Assembly: GCF_042683165.1 (NCBI RefSeq)
Contig: NZ_JBHUIZ010000016.1
Coordinates: 1 to 64,000 of the forward strand
Direction of reading: 5' to 3'
Length of the DNA stretch: 64,000 bases
Source: Tigheibacillus halophilus
GTDB lineage: Bacteria > Bacillota > Bacilli > Bacillales > Amphibacillaceae
In this document: piece by piece, positions 42,666 to 51,744 of the stretch
How the letters are laid out: every line of letters begins with the position of its first letter
How positions within the stretch are numbered: position 1 is the first letter of the stretch
The notes under the pieces: model-generated
Told to the model about the DNA's origin: nothing
What the model saw: only the letters and a program-made list of their open reading frames with translations
Database searches by the model: none
Made by a program: the position numbers and the translations under genes

Positions 42666-43256
42666 GTGGAGATAAGACCTTACCGCTCCAAAGATGAAAT
42701 CGGCTGGGTTCGATGCAGAACACTTTCATTTTTGGACACTGCCTATTTTGATCATGTGCTAAATAAAAAAGAGACATACCAGAATCCAGCAATTGAATTA
42801 GTCGCAATCGAAAATGAACAAATTGTTGGCTTACTGGATATCGAATACGAGAAAACTGAAAAATCAATATGCACAAAAGGTGAAGGGCTCGGCGGAATGA
42901 TTTGGCATATTGCTGTTCACCCTGATTACCGGAGAAGGGCCATCGGAACGAGATTATTAAAGACAGCAGAAAAGATTGCCGAAGAAATAGGTTTAAACTA
43001 TCTCGAAGCATGGACTAGGGATGATCGATGGGTTAATGAATGGTATGTAAAAAGTGGTTTTGATAAAGTTTACTCCTATTTACAAGTGTTTATGGCTGGT
43101 GATAAGGAAATCAATAAAGCAATTAAAGTAAACGATCCGCAACTTAAGGTTATACAAGCCTTCGCTCATTATTCAGGGGAGGATAAGGAAGAAGGGGTCA
43201 AATCTAATTTTGAGCGGGTCCATGAATGCAATTGCTATGAAAAAAATTTAATCTAG
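42666..43256 (+). CDS. GNAT family N-acetyltransferase
   Basis: From the GTG chosen here the protein has 196 residues: EIRPYRSKDEIGWVRCRTLS, then the acetyl-CoA loop VHPDYRRRAIGTRLL and YVKSGFDKVY near the domain end. The GTG has GGGGGG six bases upstream; the frame is open further upstream to 42528 but that part shows no family similarity and would overlap the terminator zone of the previous gene. Substrate unknown. Confidence 0.8.
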   Translation: MEIRPYRSKDEIGWVRCRTLSFLDTAYFDHVLNKKETYQNPAIELVAIENEQIVGLLDIEYEKTEKSICTKGEGLGGMIWHIAVHPDYRRRAIGTRLLKTAEKIAEEIGLNYLEAWTRDDRWVNEWYVKSGFDKVYSYLQVFMAGDKEINKAIKVNDPQLKVIQAFAHYSGEDKEEGVKSNFERVHECNCYEKNLI

Positions 43257-43326
43257 TATGCTATAAGGACAATGGAGAAGGATTTCTGAATAATGCTCAA
43301 ATAAAATGGAGGGGAAGGCAGAACAG

Positions 43327-43755
43327 ATGGTACCCTGTATTTTTTGTGAAATAACCAAGAAAAAAGAAGCATATATCACTCATGAGAATGAATATGTTTG
43401 TTGCTTTTGGATAGGTATCCGATAAACAAAGGGCATAGCCTTGTTGTGCCTAAAAAATATTATCAAGAGTGCTATGAAGTTAATTCGAGCATTTTGCCGC
43501 AGATTATTCTTGCATCTCAACGAGTAGCAATTGCCCTAAAAGCATTATTGAAACGAATGGCAATACTCTCATGCAAGACAGTGGGATATTCAAGGACGTC
43601 GAGCATTTGCATATGCATATCATCCCACGTTTTATAAAGCTAAAAAATTTTCTCCAACATGTTGGTCAACAATAATGCCATCCATGGAGATGTTAGTTTT
43701 TGAAGAAATGGGCAGGAAAGAATTTGTAGCTGTGCAAGTGAACGTGCAATGGTAG
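43327..43755 (+). pseudogene. HIT family hydrolase, frameshifted
   Basis: An ATG opens PCIFCEITKKKEAYITHENE, then one base is missing and the frame shifts to DRYPINKGHSLVVPKKYY. A second shift is needed to read DSGIFKDVEHLHMHIIPRF, with the HxHxH active site, and a third to reach FEEMGRKEFVAVQVNVQW before the stop. So the gene of a nucleotide-binding HIT hydrolase has several indels and is dead. Confidence 0.8.
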
Positions 43756-43768
43756 AGAGGATTAAAAA

Positions 43769-43804
43769 AATGCGGCAGGTGAGCACATTCACCGCCGCAT
43801 TTTT
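43769..43804. terminator. terminator shared by HIT remnant and MFS gene
   Basis: AATGCGGC plus GGTGA pairs with TCACC plus GCCGCATT (one bulged base), with A7 before and T5 after, so it works in both directions. Confidence 0.85.
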
Positions 43805-43827
43805 GATTATTGAAGAGTGTATTCTGT

Positions 43828-45048
43828 TTAATTTGCTTTGCTTTCCGATACGGGAAGTCTCGTATCTGCAGAAAGCGAACGTTCTTTTTTGCCATGCATG
43901 AAATAATAGAGAATCGTTGTAGCTAGGACCATGATTCCCATGATGATATATAAACTGCTATATCCAGTTAATGGAATGACGTATCCTAACAAGTATGGTC
44001 CAAATCCAATTCCAGCATCGAGCGCAATATAGTAGGTTGACGTTGCTAATCCGACTCTATGTGGGGGCGTCACCTTCACTGCGATTGCTTGGGTGGTAGA
44101 TTGCATATTACCGAACCCGAAGCCCATAAGTGCTCCAGCTAATAACAAAGGAATACTGCTTGACACGGAGCTTAACAGCAGTAAACCAGCTCCAAATAGA
44201 ATGAAAGCTGGATACATAACCATGTTGGCACCTTTTAAATCCATTAAGCGTCCTGTGAAAGGACGTGATACCAGGATTGCTACTGCATAGACAATGAAAA
44301 ACAGACTTGCAGCGTCTACCAGGTCGATTTCAATCGCATAAAAATTAATAAAAGAAAGGACGCTGGCATAACCAAGCGATATGATGATGACAACAAGTGC
44401 GATCGGCATTGCTTTTGGCTCGATAAAGTCTGAAAGCTTTAACTTCATACTTCCTGCAGATTGAGGCGTTTTTTTCACGACTGGTATTTTAGCGAATAAG
44501 GATATGATGAAACTGATGATTGCTAATGCCAGACAAAAACTGAAAATCACTTCATAAGTCGTATGCTGACTCATATAAAGACCGATGAAGGGACCAATTG
44601 CTGTTGCAAGCGTGATACTCATGCTGTAATAGCCGATGCCTTCTCCTTTTCGTTCTGCGGGCAGTACTTCCGCCACGATGGTTCCGGTTGCTGTACTTGC
44701 CGCCCCGAGTGCTATGCCGTGTAATAGACGCGTGATCATTAGAAGGGTGATTCCGCCATGGATGAAATATAGCAGAGAGGTCAAAATAAAAAATAACAGT
44801 CCAAAATATAACATTTTTCTGTTGCCGACGGATGTGATCAACCGCCCGATAACCAGGCGTCCAATCAACGTCCCGATAATAAAAATACCGGTAACAAGAC
44901 CGGCCCCGCTTTCTGAAACATGGAACGCTTCCACAGCATAGACCGCCATGGTTACTAATAATAAATAAAATACTAAGTACAGAAAAAAGTTTGCCGCTGA
45001 TATAATGGTAAAATCCTTCGTCCATAATTTCGGTTTTGCTTGATTCAT
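43828..45048 (-). CDS. MFS drug-type transporter
   Basis: A 406-residue permease with twelve spans. MFS signatures: GTLIGRLVIGRLITSVGNRK in loop 2-3 and AEVLPAERKGEGIGYYS after span 5; FTGRLMDLKGANMVMY in the second half. It belongs to the DHA-type efflux families. It is 12 bases downstream of a MarR gene in one transcript, an arrangement typical of inducible efflux. Substrate unknown. Confidence 0.88.
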   Translation of the reverse strand: MNQAKPKLWTKDFTIISAANFFLYLVFYLLLVTMAVYAVEAFHVSESGAGLVTGIFIIGTLIGRLVIGRLITSVGNRKMLYFGLLFFILTSLLYFIHGGITLLMITRLLHGIALGAASTATGTIVAEVLPAERKGEGIGYYSMSITLATAIGPFIGLYMSQHTTYEVIFSFCLALAIISFIISLFAKIPVVKKTPQSAGSMKLKLSDFIEPKAMPIALVVIIISLGYASVLSFINFYAIEIDLVDAASLFFIVYAVAILVSRPFTGRLMDLKGANMVMYPAFILFGAGLLLLSSVSSSIPLLLAGALMGFGFGNMQSTTQAIAVKVTPPHRVGLATSTYYIALDAGIGFGPYLLGYVIPLTGYSSLYIIMGIMVLATTILYYFMHGKKERSLSADTRLPVSESKAN

Positions 45049-45060
45049 GTAACTATCTCC

Positions 45061-45489
45061 TCACTTTCGAATATTGTTTCTCACTGTTTCCATCATTCGA
45101 ATGGTCTCCAATTGTTCCTCCTCAGAGATGCCGTTTAAAATCTCCTTTTCCAATTTGTCAATAGAGACACGGACACGCTCATATACGTTCCTGCCAAGTG
45201 TTGTCAGCTGCATGCGTTTCTCTCGCTTGTCTTTTCCTGGTGCCTGACTTACATACCCCAGTTCCTCCAAGCTTGCAAAGGTACGCGTGATGGTCGGCTT
45301 TTCAACTCCCTGATAATGAGAGATCTCAACATTTGTTGCCGAGCCATAATTGTATAAATAGTATAAAATGGTCCATTGCGCTCGATGCAGGTCATGCTTG
45401 TTCAGTTCCATATTCAACCGATTTTCAAATGGCCGGTATAATGTAATTAATTGTTGAAAGAACTTTGCTGTGGATTCGATGGAAATCAC
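45061..45489 (-). CDS. MarR family regulator of the adjacent MFS gene
   Basis: A 142-residue winged-helix protein: YNYGSATNVEISHYQGVEKP and TITRTFASLEELGYV form the helix-turn-helix and GKDKREKRMQLT the wing. The start is odd. The only in-frame GTG (at 45489) overlaps the AAGGAG ribosome binding site itself; the codon at normal distance (eight bases) is ATC, at 45480. Either the GTG is used inefficiently or a rare ATC start serves. Two tandem operators lie just upstream, so autoregulation is likely. Confidence 0.85.
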   Translation of the reverse strand: MISIESTAKFFQQLITLYRPFENRLNMELNKHDLHRAQWTILYYLYNYGSATNVEISHYQGVEKPTITRTFASLEELGYVSQAPGKDKREKRMQLTTLGRNVYERVRVSIDKLEKEILNGISEEEQLETIRMMETVRNNIRK

Positions 45490-45498
45490 TCCTTAAAT

Positions 45499-45565
45499 AG
45501 TTACTTGGGGTAACTGTTACTGTGGGTAACTTTTATATAATAACAGAAATCTAAAAAATTGTCCA
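45499..45565 (-). promoter_or_regulatory. promoter and tandem operators of the marR-MFS operon
   Basis: On the minus strand TGGACA and TATTAT are 17 bases apart (45537-45565). Downstream of the -10 lie two palindromes: AGTTAC-N5-GTAACT (45499-45515) and GTTAC-N5-GTAAC (45516-45530). Their place at the transcription start fits repression by the MarR protein. Confidence 0.75.
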
Positions 45566-45746
45566 GTTGGATTGAAATGGTTTATAAAAGTGAGATATGA
45601 AAAAGAAAAGAGGGTTCGTATATGTACGATTAATCAAGAAAAAATAGCAGTCCTCCTTTAAAAGTTATTTTCCTTATTCAAAAGATGTGTCATTTGTTTG
45701 GTTTTCATGTTAAATAGGTAATAGGAAACGGAAGAGAGTTGATAAG

Positions 45747-46541
45747 ATGGAACAGATACAATATGCCTGCCATGAAGATATTGAAATCGTGAAAATCCCA
45801 GTGAACCCTTTTTATCGCCTCATGTCCGTCCACTTGTATTATATTGATGGTATGCTTGTTGATACAGGTCCTCGCATCCAGAAACAACAGTTGAAGAAGG
45901 TTTTTTCCGCTTGGAATGTCCAGCAGGTAGCCTTGACGCATTCCCATGAAGATCATACAGGGATGGCTTCTTGGATTGCCAAACATAAGAATGCGGATAT
46001 CTTTTGCCATGAACGGATGGTGAAGGCTGCCGCAAGAAAAGCGCATCTTCCTTGGTATAGAGAATTATTTATCGGGCCGCGTTTTGGCTTTTCTGCGCAA
46101 GCCTACCCAAATGTACTTCAGACATCTAAGCATCAGTTTCTCCCAATTGAAACGCCTGGCCATACAACTGATCACATCTGTCTGTTCGAGCCAGACAAAG
46201 GCTGGCTTTTCACGGGGGATCTGTATGTTACTCCTTATCCCAAAGTATTTATGAAAGAAGAATCGATATCCGACTATATAGCATCCATACAGAAATTAAA
46301 CAAATTGGATTATCAAATGATTTTTTGTGGACATGCAGGAATGATAATGAATGGAAAAGAAATGATGCATCATAAATTGAATTATCTATTGAACGTTAGA
46401 AAAGAAGTAATTCGACTCCATCGATTGGGATATTCAGACCGTCAAATTAAAATACGGCTTTTTCCAGAAAAGGTAAAACTGGAAAAGATGACATTCGGAT
46501 CGTTTTCAAGGCTGAAACTCATCCGTTCTTGCCTGAAATAG
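45747..46541 (+). CDS. MBL fold metallo-hydrolase
   Basis: A 264-residue metallo-beta-lactamase fold protein. The zinc motif is LTHSHEDHTGMASW, followed by IETPGHTTDHICLF, TGDLYVTPYP and CGHAGMI, giving a full set of His/Asp ligands. The C-terminal 60 residues are basic and helical. Substrate not evident; such proteins include lactonases, glyoxalase II and nucleases. It is a single gene with about 200 bases of leader after the divergent MarR promoter. Confidence 0.87.
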   Translation: MEQIQYACHEDIEIVKIPVNPFYRLMSVHLYYIDGMLVDTGPRIQKQQLKKVFSAWNVQQVALTHSHEDHTGMASWIAKHKNADIFCHERMVKAAARKAHLPWYRELFIGPRFGFSAQAYPNVLQTSKHQFLPIETPGHTTDHICLFEPDKGWLFTGDLYVTPYPKVFMKEESISDYIASIQKLNKLDYQMIFCGHAGMIMNGKEMMHHKLNYLLNVRKEVIRLHRLGYSDRQIKIRLFPEKVKLEKMTFGSFSRLKLIRSCLK

Positions 46542-46682
46542 CGTTTTCCTTCGTTTGCTATTGATCGGGGGAAATAGAGATTGCATTTTTCCACATTTCA
46601 TGAGGGCGTAATAACGAAAAGAGAAGGGCGCTTGCAAAGCAAAAAGCAAAAACCCCCTTTCCGGGGAGAAGCGAGCAGTCCT

Positions 46683-47426
46683 TTACAAGCCAATTCCAAA
46701 ATAAGCTTCCAAGATGTCGGCATAGTGTTCGGCGCTGATATGGCAATGTTCTTTTTTATCTTCACTGGTAATAGTCAAGGAATTACCGGACAATGTTATT
46801 CTTCCATTTTTCGTAGCAATAGTGGCGATCTCTTTTTGCGTGAAATGTGAATGTGGCGACGTTTGGTTGTATTGACAGGCCTCCGTAAAATCCATCAGTT
46901 TGCAAGGAGTAGTATTGACGCGGTAAAGCACTGTCCATTCCCCTTCTTTTTTCCGCTGCACATCATAGATATGGTCCTTTATTTTATCTGCCCGATAGAC
47001 GCCGCTGACATCCTCTATGCGTGTCCCGTCTATAGGCAGCAGGTTTCTTGCTGAATCACCAAAACCGACATCGGCTATATAAGCCTGATCCAGTTCGACA
47101 ATAATACAAGCGTGGCTGCCGGATTTTGCCCATGATCCATCTGGGCGGCTGACAGTTGCCGAAACAAGATTGGAGATAAAGCCAAGCTGCTGCAAAAGCC
47201 AGTGAAATAGTCCGTTTAATTCATAGCAAAAACCACCACGATGATGTAAAACCACTTTCTCATAAAACTTTTCCATATCCAGTGCAATTGGAACATGATG
47301 CATGACATCCAAATTTTCAAAAGGGACATGCAGCATATGCTGACGTTGCAGATGGTTTAAATATGCTATTCCGCTCTGCGAAACCCTCTCACAAGCAATG
47401 CGCTGTAGATATTTGTCTTTATCCAT
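46683..47426 (-). CDS. arylamine N-acetyltransferase
   Basis: A 247-residue NAT enzyme that would move acetyl from acetyl-CoA to arylamines or hydrazines. The catalytic triad is visible: Cys in HHRGGFCYELNGLF, His in SHACIIVEL, Asp in YIADVGFGDSAR. HVPFENLDV near the N-terminus is also typical. The ATG at 47426 has AAAGGTGG eight bases before it, so an upstream in-frame start is not used. B. subtilis has a related gene (nat/yvcN). Confidence 0.9.
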   Translation of the reverse strand: MDKDKYLQRIACERVSQSGIAYLNHLQRQHMLHVPFENLDVMHHVPIALDMEKFYEKVVLHHRGGFCYELNGLFHWLLQQLGFISNLVSATVSRPDGSWAKSGSHACIIVELDQAYIADVGFGDSARNLLPIDGTRIEDVSGVYRADKIKDHIYDVQRKKEGEWTVLYRVNTTPCKLMDFTEACQYNQTSPHSHFTQKEIATIATKNGRITLSGNSLTITSEDKKEHCHISAEHYADILEAYFGIGL

Positions 47427-47643
47427 GCGAATCCACCTTTCTATTCCCGCTTCCAATTGCTAGTATGAAAGAAACATGAAGAGATCTCAAGAATAAGGGG
47501 AAATGCTTATTTGCCGTTTATGGATTTGTTATTCCTGTGGAAATATTATTTCACATTTGCAAATCTATTCCTTCAAATGCCGGCATGCAGACAATATGGT
47601 ACAATAAATAAGTTGAATTTGTATGTAAAGGGAGGCGTCTCCT

Positions 47644-48708
47644 ATGGTTGGACGTAATGATCCTTGTCCATGTGGAAGCGGCAAGAAATATAAAAAATGT
47701 TGTATGCGGAAAGAACAACAATCGATAGAGAAATTAGTGGAGCAGGATTTGAAGCTGGTATTTGACAGCTTTTTTGAAACAGCTTTGGAAAATCCGAAAG
47801 ATCTGGCCGCTTTTGAAAATCTGGAACGGAGCTGGATACAGGGGCTGGATAAGTATATGGAGGCAGAGGACATCAGAGATCACGCTGCCGAATACTTTCT
47901 GTTCATTTACCGACAGGACTTATGGAAACGGCATTTGATGAAAACCATGAATAGACCGATTCGGCCGGCAACGAGAGCGGCGCTTGAGGATTGGCTTCAG
48001 CCTTTTGTGTTATATGCTGAGATTACAGATGTGCTTTCATCCAAAGTACAGATGAAAGAAATACTGGGAAATGGAACTTACTATTATCCGAATGAACCAG
48101 ATACGCAAGTCCATAAAGGGGATCTGATTTTTGGTATCGTCTTTTCAGATAACAGGGAGCTGGAAAATGGTATCTTCATTGTCCAGTCTTTAAGCTTTTT
48201 GAATGGCGAGGACCTGGTATTAAGACAGAATATCGAGAAGCTTGCTGCCGAAAGTGAAGTGGATTCCAGTACAGCATTCTTCCAGCAGAATATGATGGAA
48301 ATGCATAAAATGATCGGTGACAGAGAATTGGCATGGGAAGAGGGAATGGCGGACCAAAATGGCGATCAAGGCGCCGGGGAATATACGGAAGCTGATCTCA
48401 AGCCGTCAGAAAAAGAAGTGATGAAGTCACTTCACGACGTATTGCAACCATTTCAATTATCGAAGGAACAACTGGAATTCATTCATCTACTTGCTGTCTC
48501 GTATTTCGCAAATGTGCAGCCTGAATTCCGTAAACCGGAAATTGTTGCTGCTGCGATTTTTAAAGCTGCGTACGAAGCTGGTGCTTTTCCAGATGCCCGT
48601 TATTCACAGTCAGATATTGCAAAAATGTTCCATACATCTACAGCGTCCATGATGAAGCATGCGAATAAGATTTTGGAGAATATCGAAACACTGCAGGAAA
48701 TTCAGTAA
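47644..48708 (+). CDS. SEC-C motif protein, unknown role
   Basis: A 354-residue protein that starts with the zinc-binding SEC-C motif: RNDPCPCGSGKKYKKCC at residues 4-20, the same motif as at the C-terminus of SecA. The remainder is mostly helical without a family I can name; a C-terminal part (SQSDIAKMFHTSTASMMKHA) looks like a helix-turn-helix. GGGAGGCG lies before the ATG. It is a one-gene transcript with its own terminator. Confidence 0.8.
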   Translation: MVGRNDPCPCGSGKKYKKCCMRKEQQSIEKLVEQDLKLVFDSFFETALENPKDLAAFENLERSWIQGLDKYMEAEDIRDHAAEYFLFIYRQDLWKRHLMKTMNRPIRPATRAALEDWLQPFVLYAEITDVLSSKVQMKEILGNGTYYYPNEPDTQVHKGDLIFGIVFSDNRELENGIFIVQSLSFLNGEDLVLRQNIEKLAAESEVDSSTAFFQQNMMEMHKMIGDRELAWEEGMADQNGDQGAGEYTEADLKPSEKEVMKSLHDVLQPFQLSKEQLEFIHLLAVSYFANVQPEFRKPEIVAAAIFKAAYEAGAFPDARYSQSDIAKMFHTSTASMMKHANKILENIETLQEIQ

Positions 48709-48780
48709 GCAGCTGGGGATGAAGGAATGTACCTGTGTATCGGAATTTCAAGCGGATGGTCGATGGCTTCCATATGATGA

Positions 48781-48822
48781 AAGTCCATTGACAGGAAATG
48801 ATATCCTGTCAATGGACTTTTT
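48781..48822 (+). terminator. terminator of the SEC-C gene
   Basis: AAGTCCATTGACAGGA and TCCTGTCAATGGACTT form a perfect 16-bp stem with a 7-base loop and a T5 tail. Confidence 0.93.
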
Positions 48823-48836
48823 ATCTTGAGTAGAAA

Positions 48837-50012
48837 TCACGCTGATTGCCGCTTCCTTGTTCTTGCGTTCATGCCAGGTCTCGACAGTGAGAAAATAGCA
48901 CATAGCAGGCTGATGATCACGATGGCACTGCCAAACCAAGCGGTGCTGGTAACAGTACCAGTTTGATTCAAAACGATGCCTCCGATACCAGATCCAAGCG
49001 AAATGCCAATCTGCAAGGCTGAATTATTAAAGCTTTGCTGGATGTCAGAAGTCTCTGGATCAGTTTGAATCAAGTAGCTTTGTTGCGGGGGCGCCAAGGC
49101 CCAGCTCAAGGCTGCCCAAACCATCATCACCGGAAAGAAGGCGACCAAAGAAAATGTGGAAAAAGGTAAAATACTAAGTATCACGGCAAAAGCACTGATG
49201 ACAATAATAATTGCTTTCTTTGATCCGATTCTATCTGCTAATGAGCCGCCAAAAGCACCGCCGCTGATTGCGGCAATACCGAAAGCGAAATAACAAATGC
49301 TGATCCAATAAGAGTTAAGATGCAAATTCGTTTCCAGGAATGGTGTGAAATAGGCATATAATGTATAGTGCCCGGCAAGCATGAACAAGGTAGCTAAGTG
49401 GGCACTGCCGATTTTCGCACTCCCGACTGCTTTCAATTGCACGGAAAGGGGGACAGTCTTTCCGCCCGGTATCTTTTCCAGAAATAAAGCAATCAGCATC
49501 ATCGAACCGACGGATACGACAGCTATTCCAAGGAAAATAATACGCCATCCAAAAATATTTGAAATTAGTATACCTACAGGTACGCCAAGTACAAGCGAGG
49601 AACTGATACCCATATATATCAGACCAAGTGCTTTTGCTTGATGAGCCGGGGCTACAACTTTTGCTGCGATAGTTAGCGAAAGCACTACAATAAGAGCAGT
49701 ACTCATTGCAGTAATGATACGTAAGATCATCATGATGGTGAAATTCGGAGCAAAATAGGTCAAAGTATTTCCCAAGAAGAAGATAAACAATGTCACCAAG
49801 TATAATTTCTTGCGCTCAATATTGCTTGTCATCACAAGCAATACTGGCCCGGCTATGGCATAGATAAGTGCAAAAACGGTGATAAGCTGGCCAGCACTGC
49901 TGAGCGTAATATCAAAGTCGCTGGCAATTTCGGGTAAGATACCGCCAACAATCAGTTCAACAAGACCTGCTGCGATCGTGGATAATGCGAGTATAAAAAC
50001 TTTTCCGTTCAT
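48837..50012 (-). CDS. pbuE: purine efflux pump PbuE
   Basis: A 391-residue MFS protein of the DHA1 group with twelve spans. It begins FILALSTIAAGLVELIVGGI, continues FALIYAIAGPVLL and MLAGHYTLYAYFTPFLE, and ends near STAWFGSAIVI, closely following the B. subtilis adenine/hypoxanthine exporter PbuE (388 residues). The identity is supported by the adenine-type riboswitch in its leader, which is how pbuE is controlled in B. subtilis. AGAAAGGAAA precedes the ATG. Confidence 0.92.
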   Translation of the reverse strand: MNGKVFILALSTIAAGLVELIVGGILPEIASDFDITLSSAGQLITVFALIYAIAGPVLLVMTSNIERKKLYLVTLFIFFLGNTLTYFAPNFTIMMILRIITAMSTALIVVLSLTIAAKVVAPAHQAKALGLIYMGISSSLVLGVPVGILISNIFGWRIIFLGIAVVSVGSMMLIALFLEKIPGGKTVPLSVQLKAVGSAKIGSAHLATLFMLAGHYTLYAYFTPFLETNLHLNSYWISICYFAFGIAAISGGAFGGSLADRIGSKKAIIIVISAFAVILSILPFSTFSLVAFFPVMMVWAALSWALAPPQQSYLIQTDPETSDIQQSFNNSALQIGISLGSGIGGIVLNQTGTVTSTAWFGSAIVIISLLCAIFSLSRPGMNARTRKRQSA

Positions 50013-50043
50013 GGTTCATTTCCTTTCTGCTTTTTATAAAAAT

Positions 50044-50142
50044 AAAAAATCCTGATTACAAAAAACGATGATTTCATTTTCTGTAATCAGGATTTTACGG
50101 TTCCTGGTAGAGACCCTCAAGCCATATTCTGAGGTTATACAT
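50044..50142 (-). promoter_or_regulatory. adenine riboswitch of pbuE (aptamer plus terminator)
   Basis: On the minus strand the purine aptamer core is intact: TATAACCTCAGAATATGG, GTCTCTACC, CCGTAAA and GATTAC. The position that reads C in guanine switches is T here (GATTAC), which marks adenine recognition. The 3' aptamer strand CCTGATTACA also pairs with TGTAATCAGG to make a terminator with a T6 tail (to 50044). Adenine binding should prevent that terminator, an ON switch. Confidence 0.93.
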
Positions 50143-50302
50143 ATGATTAAATTGTAGGACACCTAACAAATATTACTACAGTATTTCGAGATTTTCAAGT
50201 TTTATTTCAAAAAAATATCGATTTTGGTGCTAATGTCCCTTGAGTGGCATAGTACTATTCTTCACAATGGATGTAAGTAGGTATTGGGGGAGGAGAAATA
50301 TA

Positions 50303-50917
50303 TTGTTCGATGCATTGATGCTGGTCACGTTTACGATTATTGTCACCTTAAGCGCTTATTTGGTATACAAAATACCCGGTTTGCGTTATGTCATGCGTTT
50401 ATTTGTTTTCGTTTTCATTTTAATGTACAGCATTGTCGTAATGGGATTGATAATTTTCATGTTCAGCATCTTCGGGTTCATGGTGATCGTGTTTATGGGA
50501 TTTAACAGCAAAGATTTGATTACTTATCATGGAGAGCAAGTGAATATCTTGCTGCATCAAGAGCAAGTTTTGTACTTGTCAGTAACGTTTGGTGTGTTAT
50601 ATTTCATCGTATATTTAATGAGCAATGTGCTGTTCGCATTGATTCGTCTTCGTAAAGGAAGAGAAGAGTTGATTTTGCTTGTCAACGCGTTTGTTGTCAT
50701 CAAAGTATACCCTTTATTGATAGCAAACTTATTCCCGGATATCCATGTCAAACCATCAGCGGCATATTTGATGTGCCTGGTCGTGATCGCCATGTATGTC
50801 AAGGATAGAAGATCTCTGCACAGGGGCGATAATAGAAGGTATAGTGGAAGTACATATGAGAGGATGGGGAGCCGGGCGTCACATGTAATATCGTATTTAC
50901 GAAGAAAAACTGGGTAA
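50303..50917 (+). CDS. membrane protein, unknown
   Basis: From the TTG chosen (GGGGGAGGAG lies eight bases before it) the protein has 204 residues and four or five hydrophobic helices, roughly at residues 5-22, 28-60, 88-112, 122-140 and 146-165. The C-terminal 40 residues are basic and probably cytoplasmic. An in-frame ATG at 50267 would add 12 residues but has no clear binding site. No family recognised. Confidence 0.68.
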   Translation: MFDALMLVTFTIIVTLSAYLVYKIPGLRYVMRLFVFVFILMYSIVVMGLIIFMFSIFGFMVIVFMGFNSKDLITYHGEQVNILLHQEQVLYLSVTFGVLYFIVYLMSNVLFALIRLRKGREELILLVNAFVVIKVYPLLIANLFPDIHVKPSAAYLMCLVVIAMYVKDRRSLHRGDNRRYSGSTYERMGSRASHVISYLRRKTG

Positions 50918-50935
50918 TGAACCAGTAGGATAAGA

Positions 50936-50969
50936 AAACTGCCAAAGCAGGTCATGTTTGGCAGTTTTT
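50936..50969. terminator. bidirectional terminator
   Basis: AAACTGCCAAA and TTTGGCAGTTT form an 11-bp stem with a 10-base loop, with A4 before and T5 after. It lies between two convergent genes. Confidence 0.92.
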
Positions 50970-50981
50970 CGCATGAAATGA

Positions 50982-51437
50982 TTATTTTTTTGGCTGGTAA
51001 TTTCCAGGTACTGCACGTGTTGCGATGGCCAGACGGTTCCAACTGTTGATGGTGTTGATCGCATAAAGAAGATCGACGAAATCTTTCTCATCGAAATAGC
51101 TGCGTACATGATCGTATAACTCATCTGATACGTGTTGTGTGGAGATTTCTGTAACCGCCTCTGTCAAGGCTAAGGCTGCACGCTCTTTTTCTGAGTAATA
51201 GTCTGTTTCCTTCCAAGCGTTCAACCCATATAAGCGTTGTTCAGTCTCCCCAAGAGCCCGGGCATCCTTTGTATGCATATCCAGGCAAAAGGCGCATCCG
51301 TTAATCTGCGAGGCGCGTGTCTTGACCAGTTCTATCAATTTCGTACCCAGATTGGTGGATTTAACATATTTTTCGAATGCAAGCATAATTTGAGCTGCTT
51401 CCGGCGCAGCCTTAAAATAATCTAAGCGTGCTTCCAT
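50982..51437 (-). CDS. carboxymuconolactone decarboxylase/AhpD-like protein
   Basis: A 151-residue all-helical protein. The AhpD redox motif is clear: ASQINGCAFCLDMHTKDARA, with CxxC and the His four residues on. ERAALALTEAVT follows as in the family. Members act as alkylhydroperoxidases or thiol-disulfide enzymes. Two adjacent ATGs are possible; the second (51437) is seven bases after AGGAGG and preferred. Confidence 0.87.
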   Translation of the reverse strand: MEARLDYFKAAPEAAQIMLAFEKYVKSTNLGTKLIELVKTRASQINGCAFCLDMHTKDARALGETEQRLYGLNAWKETDYYSEKERAALALTEAVTEISTQHVSDELYDHVRSYFDEKDFVDLLYAINTINSWNRLAIATRAVPGNYQPKK

Positions 51438-51744
51438 CATCCTACCTCCTATGAATTGATTTCTCAACTTTAGTATACCAGCCTCAAGCACTGTTCTTGC
51501 AAATATTCAGGTCAATATCATTAAATAATCGAACGTAATGAAGCTGCATTTTGAATTAATGATTAGCTTGCGCTCAAAAATAAATGTCTTTTTTGGCATA
51601 AGTAATGTAAAATTTGAAGTAGTTTCGCTAGTCTCAACACGATGGAAAAGGGTGAAAAGATGGATATGGCGTAATCAAAAATCTAGCAGATACATACAGG
51701 TGGATAAAGAAGGAATGGAAATGAATACATAGGAGGCAGACACC

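Noticed and set aside
50160..50180. CCTAACAAATATTA-like half of the TetR operator near pbuE
   Set aside because: Only the left arm is present (right side reads ACTACA), so the palindrome is not formed; treated as coincidence in AT-rich DNA.
51538..51732. 64-codon plus-strand frame before the CPBP gene
   Set aside because: No ribosome binding site, no family, and the composition of non-coding DNA.
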